IMG/VR virus record: IMGVR_UViG_3300036770_006043
Coordinates: 1-38,155 of that record
Reading direction: 5' to 3' (one strand)
DNA: 38,155 nt
From: a virus
In this document: one piece after another, positions 32,385 to 38,155 of the stretch
How the letters are laid out: the number at the start of each line of letters is the position of its first letter
Position numbering within the stretch: the stretch's first letter is position 1
Made by a program: the position numbers and the translations under genes
The notes under the pieces: model-generated
Database searches by the model: none
The model's input: the letters and a program-made list of their open reading frames with translations, nothing else
Told to the model about the DNA's origin: nothing

Positions 32385-33890
32385 ATGTCCAAAATACCGA
32401 TTTTTAATGCCGTAAGAGTAATACCGAGAGAAGAAGGTTTCTTAAATAGAAACGTAGGTAATCGAGGCGAAATATACTACGATAAAGACTCAAATTCGTT
32501 AAGATTGTTTGATGGCGACAATCGAGGCGGATTTTCAATCGCTAGATCGGATTTCGAAAATGTTCCTATTACTGCATTTAGGAATAAATCAGTTGGTTCT
32601 GGAATATCTACAGTAGTTTACACGGTAACTGTAACCGGCCCTCAAAACCCAGACACGGGCAACAAATACAGTCTCAACGGTGTTTATCGTCCCGAACCCA
32701 ATTTCGTGGTAGGATACACCTATGTATTTGTACAGGATGATCAGACCAATGTGTATTTTCCTAATGCCAATGGCACCACACCAAATCCTCATCCGTTAAA
32801 CTTCTCCTCAGATAATCTCAGCGGTGAGAGAGGCGGTGGTACCAGCTATCTCGTTAACGTGAGATACTTCCTTGACGGAGTAAGCGTTTCCCAGTCAGTT
32901 TACAACAGTACAGCATTCAATACAGCCACATCTAGGCAAGTGTGGATTACTGTTACAAATTCTACTCCGTCAACACTATACTATTGGTGCTGGAATCACC
33001 AGGCCATGGGCAACGAGATCTCGGTGGCGGATCCGGGTTCCGGTGGTAGCGGCGGAAACACAACTGTAACCGTCAGTCAGACCGCTCCGACGTCGCCAAA
33101 TGCTGGAAACCTATGGTTGAGCACCACAAACGGTAATCTATATGTTTACATAGATGACGGCGATAGCCAGCAATGGATTCAGCCTTCTGGACCGTACCCT
33201 GATTTGTCAGCATATGCTCTTAGTTCGTCCCTGTCGGCCTATGCACTTACTTCATCTCTATCGGCATACGCTCTCAATTCATCTCTATCGGCATACGCTC
33301 TCAATTCGTCCTTGTCGGCGTATGCTACACTTTCTTATGTAAATTCGGCTATTGGCAATATCCCTAAAGAATTATTTGATTTTTCTGTAGCAGCAGACGA
33401 CTCAACTCAACGACTCATTACATCTGGTAATACGATTAAATTTATTGGAGCCGGCGGCGTAACGACATCAAGTGACAACGACGGAAACATTACTATCACT
33501 GGAGGCGCTACTACCGGAAATGTAACTTTTGTAGGTACTACTATTGATACGAGCGACTCGTCTGCCATCGTGTTTACTCCTGCGGTTGTGCTTGAATCTG
33601 ATCTAACAGTAGAGAACGAACTGACTGCGTCTATATTAAATGCCGATGTAATTAATATAACAGGGGAAATAACCAGTATCGGTTCTGGAACTCCTGAACT
33701 GGTATCAGATAACGAAATCTTGCTTACAGCCGGAACCAGAGTAGAAATTACTAGTAGCCCATTTAAAGTAGCGTCTTTCAGTTCAGCAGAAAGAGATTTG
33801 CTTTTAGCCCAAAACGGTGATTTGATCTATAACACAACCACAAATAAATTCCAAGGATATGAAAATGGGTCTTGGGTAGATTTAGTTTAA
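32385..33890 (+). CDS. fibre protein with cupredoxin-like domain and 9-residue repeat
   Basis: 501 residues. Residues 1-55 ('GNRGEIYYDKDSNSLRLFDG') resemble fibre attachment domains with a G-E-(I/L)-x-Y-D-x-x-x-x-x-L-x-(L/V)-(F/Y)-D-G pattern. Residues ~75-215 form a cupredoxin-like beta-sandwich with all type-1 copper ligands in place: H136 ('PHPLNFSSDN') and C202-x2-H205-x2-M208 ('YWCWNHQAMGNEI'). Residues ~274-315 are a SAYAL(S/T/N)SSL repeat, probably a trimeric stalk. The rest ('NTIKFIGAGGVTTSSDNDGN', then 'LYNTTTNKFQGYENGSW') is typical fibre shaft. It begins 68 bases downstream of the plus-strand late octamer. The ribosome site is weak. Confidence 0.82.
   Translation: MSKIPIFNAVRVIPREEGFLNRNVGNRGEIYYDKDSNSLRLFDGDNRGGFSIARSDFENVPITAFRNKSVGSGISTVVYTVTVTGPQNPDTGNKYSLNGVYRPEPNFVVGYTYVFVQDDQTNVYFPNANGTTPNPHPLNFSSDNLSGERGGGTSYLVNVRYFLDGVSVSQSVYNSTAFNTATSRQVWITVTNSTPSTLYYWCWNHQAMGNEISVADPGSGGSGGNTTVTVSQTAPTSPNAGNLWLSTTNGNLYVYIDDGDSQQWIQPSGPYPDLSAYALSSSLSAYALTSSLSAYALNSSLSAYALNSSLSAYATLSYVNSAIGNIPKELFDFSVAADDSTQRLITSGNTIKFIGAGGVTTSSDNDGNITITGGATTGNVTFVGTTIDTSDSSAIVFTPAVVLESDLTVENELTASILNADVINITGEITSIGSGTPELVSDNEILLTAGTRVEITSSPFKVASFSSAERDLLLAQNGDLIYNTTTNKFQGYENGSWVDLV
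33204..33326 (+). repeat. 27-bp tandem coding repeat
   Basis: Four and a half units of 27 bases encoding S-A-Y-A-L-(S/T/N)-S-S-L, with high DNA identity between the middle units (TCTCTATCGGCATACGCT appears twice). The reading frame is kept, so unit gain or loss would change stalk length by nine residues without a frameshift. Confidence 0.8.
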
Positions 33891-33898
33891 ATTAATAT

Positions 33899-35941
33899 AT
33901 GACTACAAAATATTATCAACTATCTACTTTTACCGAAGAACAGTGGGATGAACTTAATCTCGAATTAATTTCTCAAGGTAAATTTTCTGAACCTGTGCCT
34001 GAACGGTCAGTAGAGCTGGCCGATGATCATTTACACAGTCCCACCAGAGGCACATATCTTTTAACTGACGAAGAAGCTGAAACATTAAAATCCGATCCTC
34101 GAATAAAATTTATTAATATAGATTATAAAAGATACCCAGAATACATACCTCCGAAAGATGATCTACAAGCCACTAGACCCGAGTTAATAGCTCGATATTC
34201 ATCTACAATAAAAAACTACAGAGAGTTTGAGACATCCAATACATTGGACCCAACTCCTGAAGCGGACGATGCCAATCGTACAGGTTATCAATTATACAGA
34301 TGCCAACAAAAACTAGATCCTTGGGTAGACGGTGCGTTAGCGGACAATGCTGTACCCGAGGTCAACATATTCCAGTACGGTACTGGACGCCATGTAGATG
34401 TCATCGTGGCCGACGAAGGTATGTGGCTAGGACATCCCGAATTTCAAAATAATACTGTATTGATCACAGACGGAGTGACACCTTTAGAAAAACCTAACGG
34501 ATATACCGGAGGCAATCTTCTGCCGGGTAACGGAACCTGCGATGTATTAGATGTGGTATTGGACGGACCGTATTATATCGATCCAGAATGGTTTGATGCC
34601 AGTCCAGAAACAAGATTAACTACGAGATGGGATGGCACTGTAGTTCCCGTGGAAAGCGTAGCGAGAACTTGGTGGAGTAACGCTTCCCAACGCAGTGCTA
34701 AATTCGCCAATGCAGGTACAGTCACAGTGTCTGCATCCTACACTCGATTGAATACCAGCGGTGATAACACACAGCGTCCTCCTATTAGTCTTCCATTCAT
34801 CGATGAAGGTCAGCACGGTACTCCCTGCGGAGCATTGACCTACGGACGCACACAAGGATGGGCCTATAATGCTAATAAATGGACGTTAGACTTATACGGT
34901 TCATATGGAGCTGGCATAGAACAAGGGTTTGATATACAGAAAATTTTCCATCAACTAAAACCTATTAATCCGTTATACGGAACCAAAGATCCTACGATCA
35001 GTTCAAACAGTTGGGGATATCGTTCTGTCAAAGATCCCGGCGGTTCAACTTGGTATTATACCCATCGTGCTTCTTCAAACGTTGCCTATACCACAGAAGT
35101 TGGACTGCCTTGGTTGGAACAGATGGGCTTTCCTGGTGACGGTGGGCGGTTCAAAGGTGAAATGAAAACTAATTCGCTCACGACTGCGTTAGACGAACTG
35201 ATAGATGCCGGGGTAATTTTCGTAGCGGCCGCAGGAAATTCGACGCAGAAACAGGTAAATTACGGTCATCCCGATTTTGATAATTATATCACCACCACCA
35301 ACGGCGGATCTCTACTGAATTCTAATTTTACCGAATTCGGAATAAACGTCTACGGTACGACGAATCGTCGAGGATTTCCTCAACAAGGTGGAAAATATGT
35401 CGAACCTAATGGCTCTGTGAATTATAAAACCATCAATATAGGTGCGCTAGATGATGATTATAACACAGGATTAGAAGCCAAAGTAAGTTATAGTGACCGA
35501 GGAAATGGTATTGACCTTTATGCACCGGCAGATGGCACACTTGCTGCAAATAAATCTTACACCAACGAAGGACCGCGTCCGGATACCTATGCTGGTTTCA
35601 CTTACAATAGTGGTACGGCCTATGATTGTGCTTTTAGTGGCACCAGTGCAGCCTGTCCTGTATCAGCAGGTTTTCTTGCCACAGTGATAGAATACAACAG
35701 AGACTGGACGTGGGCTGAACTAAAATCTTGGATAGAAACTCTCGATGCACAAGATCCCAGTGATTTTTATTATGGCACAGAATCAACAACTCCTACTACC
35801 GTGAATTGGAACGATACAAACAGCCTAGAAGGTGGTGTTGCTCGAGTTGCCTATCAGGCACCATTTGATGCTAGATTTCGCCCCGGTCCTAGAAAACTTG
35901 CATCGGGGTTGAGTCTAAAAGGTATTAGATTCAGAAAATAA
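33899..35941 (+). CDS. subtilisin-family (peptidase S8) protease in the fibre cluster
   Basis: 680 residues. Catalytic Asp in 'DVIVADEGMWLGHP' (D172), His in 'GQHGTPCGALTYGR' (H306), oxyanion Asn in 'FVAAAGNST' (N447) and Ser in 'SGTSAACPVSAGFLA' (S583) give a complete S8 site in the right order. Residues ~1-120 ('RGTYLLTDEEAETLKSDPRI') look like an inhibitor-I9-type propeptide. No N-terminal signal peptide, so export by the usual route is not expected. A ~135-residue insert lies between Asp and His. It starts 8 bases after the preceding fibre gene, in the same operon. Possible roles: processing of virion or fibre proteins, or degrading host surface protein; the choice between them is inference. 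Confidence 0.88.
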   Translation: MTTKYYQLSTFTEEQWDELNLELISQGKFSEPVPERSVELADDHLHSPTRGTYLLTDEEAETLKSDPRIKFINIDYKRYPEYIPPKDDLQATRPELIARYSSTIKNYREFETSNTLDPTPEADDANRTGYQLYRCQQKLDPWVDGALADNAVPEVNIFQYGTGRHVDVIVADEGMWLGHPEFQNNTVLITDGVTPLEKPNGYTGGNLLPGNGTCDVLDVVLDGPYYIDPEWFDASPETRLTTRWDGTVVPVESVARTWWSNASQRSAKFANAGTVTVSASYTRLNTSGDNTQRPPISLPFIDEGQHGTPCGALTYGRTQGWAYNANKWTLDLYGSYGAGIEQGFDIQKIFHQLKPINPLYGTKDPTISSNSWGYRSVKDPGGSTWYYTHRASSNVAYTTEVGLPWLEQMGFPGDGGRFKGEMKTNSLTTALDELIDAGVIFVAAAGNSTQKQVNYGHPDFDNYITTTNGGSLLNSNFTEFGINVYGTTNRRGFPQQGGKYVEPNGSVNYKTINIGALDDDYNTGLEAKVSYSDRGNGIDLYAPADGTLAANKSYTNEGPRPDTYAGFTYNSGTAYDCAFSGTSAACPVSAGFLATVIEYNRDWTWAELKSWIETLDAQDPSDFYYGTESTTPTTVNWNDTNSLEGGVARVAYQAPFDARFRPGPRKLASGLSLKGIRFRK

Positions 35942-35966
35942 GTAAATAATAGTTAAAGGACTCAAT

Positions 35967-37652
35967 ATGGCACTAAATTTTCCTAACAATCCCTCAATAG
36001 AAGACACGTATACCGAAGGAGGTATAACGTGGACGTTTGACGGATCTGCATGGAATGTATTAAGCGGAACAGTTTCTCCGGCAAATTCATTTTCCACGAT
36101 TGCGATAGCAGGACAAGACACAGTCGTCGCCGATACTTCTGCGGACACCTTGACATTAGTGGCAGGAGCTAATGTAACTTTGACTACCAATGCAGCCAGT
36201 GATCAGGTGACTATATCTTCTTCAGCTGCAACAAACACCTTTTATAGAATTTCAGTAGCCGGTCAAGACGATATCGTGGCCGATTCATCTAACGATATAT
36301 TAACATTAGTGGCTGGATCGGGAGTGGTTTTAACCACAAATAACACGACCGATACCTTAACGATTTCGTCATCATCTTCGGTGAATAGTATCAATGATCT
36401 AACCGATGTAGACACCGTTAGCACTCCTCCAACAACAGGTCAAGTTTTAAAATGGAATGGATCTAACTGGGTGCCTGCCGCAGACGTCACAAGCGGAGGT
36501 GGTGGTACTGATGCGGATACACTAGATGGTTTAGACAGTGCCTACTTTTTAAACTATAATAACCTAACAAACAAACCAACGATTCCGTCGACAGTCTTTA
36601 ACACTATAGTTGTATCTGGAGAATCAAATATCATCGCAGATAGTCAAACGGATTCGTTGACTTTTGTCGCAGGTACAGGAATCTCGATTACAACTGACCC
36701 TTTAACTGACTCTTTGACCATCACCAACACAGTGACGAATACAAATACAACGTACGGAATAAGTTCTGAAACTGCAACCGGTGGCGTGAATTTAAGATTA
36801 ACAGGCAGTGATGCGACCACAGATAATGTAAAATTAGCTGCCGGTTCAAATATGACCATCACCAGAACAGATGCAGACACGATCACGTTTGCATCAACGG
36901 CTACGGGTGGTGCAGCATCAAACAGTTTCGAGACCATTTCTGTGAGCGGTCAATCCAATGTCGTGGCAGAAAGCGGTACCGACACGTTAACATTGGTAGC
37001 AGGTTCTGGAATAACTATCACTACAGATGCCGGCGCAGACAGCATTACTATTACCAATTCCGCTGCCGGATCTAATGCTTTTGGTACGGTAGCAGTTACA
37101 GGACAGACTAATGTAGTAGCAGATTCGGTGAACGATACGTTAACGTTAGCTGCCGGCACGGGAATATCCATAACCACAGATGCTGGTTCCGATACAGTGA
37201 CCATTACCAGTACCGTTTCTGCAGGCGCTACAGCCTTTACTGGATTGTCTGATGTAGGTACTGCGTCGTTGACCGTAGATAAAATCTATCTACCTGCGAT
37301 AACTATGTTGACAGTGACCAATAATGGTGCTACTGCTTATAGATTTGATCAATATGGAACTGTCGATGACCCAACAATTTATGCAATAAATGCTACTACG
37401 ATAGCATTCAATTTAAACGTTATCGGCCATCCTTTTTTGATTCAAGATAATACAGGAACAAATTATAATACTGGATTAGTTCATGTTGCGACCAACGGTA
37501 CGGTCACTACCGGTGCTTCGGCTCAAGGTCAGACACAGGGAACGCTATATTGGAAAATTCCCGATAGTATCTCTGGTAGTTACAGATATCAATGTTCGAT
37601 ACATGCCGCTATGGTAGGGACAATAACTATCAAGAACTTCGGTTCTATTTAA
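35967..37652 (+). CDS. fibre protein with five 43-residue repeats and C-terminal cupredoxin-like domain
   Basis: 561 residues. N-terminal 'NFPNNPSIEDTYTEGGITW' is a common start of marine phage fibres. Five repeats of about 43 residues follow the pattern (V/I)(S/A)GQ(S/D/T)xVVA(D/E)SxxDTLTLVAG(S/T)GIxITTD(A/P)xxDSxTI. Between them is a linker with 'DLTDVDTVSTPPTTGQVLKW'. The C-terminal ~130 residues form a cupredoxin-like domain with H488 ('IGHPFLI') and C543-x2-H546-x2-M549 ('YQCSIHAAMVGTI'), the ligands of a type-1 copper site. A GGAC-type site precedes the ATG. It ends convergently with the next gene, overlapping it by 3 bases. Confidence 0.85.
   Translation: MALNFPNNPSIEDTYTEGGITWTFDGSAWNVLSGTVSPANSFSTIAIAGQDTVVADTSADTLTLVAGANVTLTTNAASDQVTISSSAATNTFYRISVAGQDDIVADSSNDILTLVAGSGVVLTTNNTTDTLTISSSSSVNSINDLTDVDTVSTPPTTGQVLKWNGSNWVPAADVTSGGGGTDADTLDGLDSAYFLNYNNLTNKPTIPSTVFNTIVVSGESNIIADSQTDSLTFVAGTGISITTDPLTDSLTITNTVTNTNTTYGISSETATGGVNLRLTGSDATTDNVKLAAGSNMTITRTDADTITFASTATGGAASNSFETISVSGQSNVVAESGTDTLTLVAGSGITITTDAGADSITITNSAAGSNAFGTVAVTGQTNVVADSVNDTLTLAAGTGISITTDAGSDTVTITSTVSAGATAFTGLSDVGTASLTVDKIYLPAITMLTVTNNGATAYRFDQYGTVDDPTIYAINATTIAFNLNVIGHPFLIQDNTGTNYNTGLVHVATNGTVTTGASAQGQTQGTLYWKIPDSISGSYRYQCSIHAAMVGTITIKNFGSI
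36096..37211 (+). repeat. five ~129-bp coding repeats
   Basis: Five units at about residues 44-86, 93-135, 212-254, 322-364 and 373-415 of the fibre, two pairs adjacent and one isolated. DNA is diverged (for example ACATTAGTGGC versus ACATTGGTAGC), so this is a protein-level repeat kept by selection on a beta-rich shaft. Confidence 0.72.
37633..37646 (+). terminator. small UUCG-tetraloop hairpin at the end of the fibre gene
   Basis: AGAAC-TTCG-GTTCT, a 5-bp stem with the very stable UUCG loop, ending three bases before the TAA (37650-37652). T4-type phages often place such hairpins at gene ends for termination or mRNA 3' protection. No strong U tract follows, so it may be an RNA-end stabiliser instead of a full terminator. 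Confidence 0.4.
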
Positions 37653-37900
37653 TTACCGATAATTTTAAATATTTTTTTCCTTACTTCGGAAATTTTCTTT
37701 CTCGCATCTGCGGTGTCGTCTGATAGTTTTCCTGCCGTAATAATATCAGAATGATTGATATCTATTTTTTTAACATTTGAAACAAGCTCTTGTAGAAGTC
37801 TTTTCATTTCGGTTTTTTTATTTTGATCTTCTATTGTTTCTATGTAGTCGGATATTTTTTGATATTCTTCTCTAAATTTCGGACTGTTTAATATCTGCAT
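37649..37900 (-). CDS. hypothetical small helical protein
   Basis: 83 residues, almost all Lys, Glu, Asp and Ile/Leu in helical order ('REEYQKISDYIETIEDQNKK', 'ARKKISEVRKKIFKII'), with probable coiled-coil segments and no membrane helix or Cys. The ATG is preceded by GGAG at a spacing of 7. The start overlaps the next upstream minus-strand gene by 29 bases, in another frame. It ends convergently with the fibre gene. Family not recognised; helical phage proteins of this sort are often assembly factors or inhibitors. Confidence 0.6.
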   Translation of the reverse strand: MQILNSPKFREEYQKISDYIETIEDQNKKTEMKRLLQELVSNVKKIDINHSDIITAGKLSDDTADARKKISEVRKKIFKIIGN

Positions 37901-38153
37901 CTGAAATCTCCAAAATAGTTTCGATTTTAGTTTTAATTAATTGATTATTTAATGTGGTTCTCAATCCTGAATGCAATTGCGCAGGCAATTGAGCGAGAGA
38001 AGCCCAGGCGTAAGTATTCAAAGAACTTAAAACAAATTCATCTTTAACAATACAGATGTAAGTGCTGTATTCGAATCCCTTATCCTCACTTAGGTAGAGT
38101 TCTACAGGAACTACCTTACCTCGGCTATATGTTTCAAATAATATCTGTGCATC
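37872..38153 (-). CDS. C-terminal part of an unknown protein (partial, cut by window end)
   Basis: An open frame runs in from the right edge and ends at TAG (37874-37872), giving 93 residues. It has 'SRGKVVPVELYLSEDKGFEY', 'ICIVKDEFVLSSLNTYAWAS' and a terminal 'ETILEISDADIKQSEI'. The first part looks like a small alpha/beta domain, but no motif is recognised. The coding frame is open over the whole visible length while the other two minus frames have early stops, and the overlap with the next gene gives it the same compact style as its neighbour. Confidence 0.6.
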   Translation of the reverse strand, partial: DAQILFETYSRGKVVPVELYLSEDKGFEYSTYICIVKDEFVLSSLNTYAWASLAQLPAQLHSGLRTTLNNQLIKTKIETILEISDADIKQSEI

Positions 38154-38155
38154 TT

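Noticed and set aside
33204-33326. CRISPR-like array
   Set aside because: Units are contiguous, in frame and without spacers; it encodes a fibre repeat.

Overview
The window looks like part of the genome of a T4-like marine myovirus, most probably a cyanophage or a related open-ocean phage. The reasons are a long run of virion fibre genes with folds typical of that group (Mtd-like N-termini, glycine-rich adhesin tips, giant fibre proteins with repeated carbohydrate-binding-like modules), T4-type late promoter octamers (TATAAATA), almost no intergenic DNA, and flavin-dependent halogenase and 2-oxoglutarate (2OG)/Fe(II) oxygenase genes of kinds known from cyanophages. The host cannot be read from the sequence. 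There are no tRNA, rRNA, CRISPR or insertion sequence features.

Left block, plus strand, 1-18864. After the 3' end of a structural gene come two small virion-like genes and two giant paralogous fibre proteins (1881 and 2622 residues). Both giants share the architecture: CBM5/12-like repeats, beta-helix, Asp-box-like beta-propeller, conserved C-terminal domain. Next come two short virion genes, three tandem paralogous fibres ending in glycine-rich tips, and a small protein resembling tail-fibre assembly chaperones. This operon ends at an intrinsic terminator (18931-18963) that lies inside the coding sequence of the convergent gene.

Central block, minus strand, 32290 down to 18865. Eighteen tightly packed genes, seven joined by ATGA overlaps, with a single 36-base gap. 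They encode twelve predicted 2OG/Fe(II) oxygenase-fold proteins (five HxD...H, seven HxH...H), three flavin-dependent tryptophan-halogenase-family proteins, two related proteins of unknown function each next to a halogenase, and a small cysteine-rich protein. The cassette starts at a perfect palindrome, TATAAATATTTATA, that reads as a late promoter on both strands. A second late octamer lies inside the cassette at 28821-28828. The most economical inference is a late-expressed oxidation/halogenation cassette inserted, in reverse, among host-recognition genes. Its substrate is unknown: virion fibres, a small peptide, or a host or small-molecule target are all possible.

Right block, plus strand, 32385-37652. 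A fibre protein with a cupredoxin-like domain and a 9-residue repeat, a subtilisin-family (S8) serine protease with a complete catalytic triad, and a fibre with five ~43-residue repeats and a second cupredoxin-like domain. Two short minus-strand genes of unknown function close the window, the last one cut by the window end.
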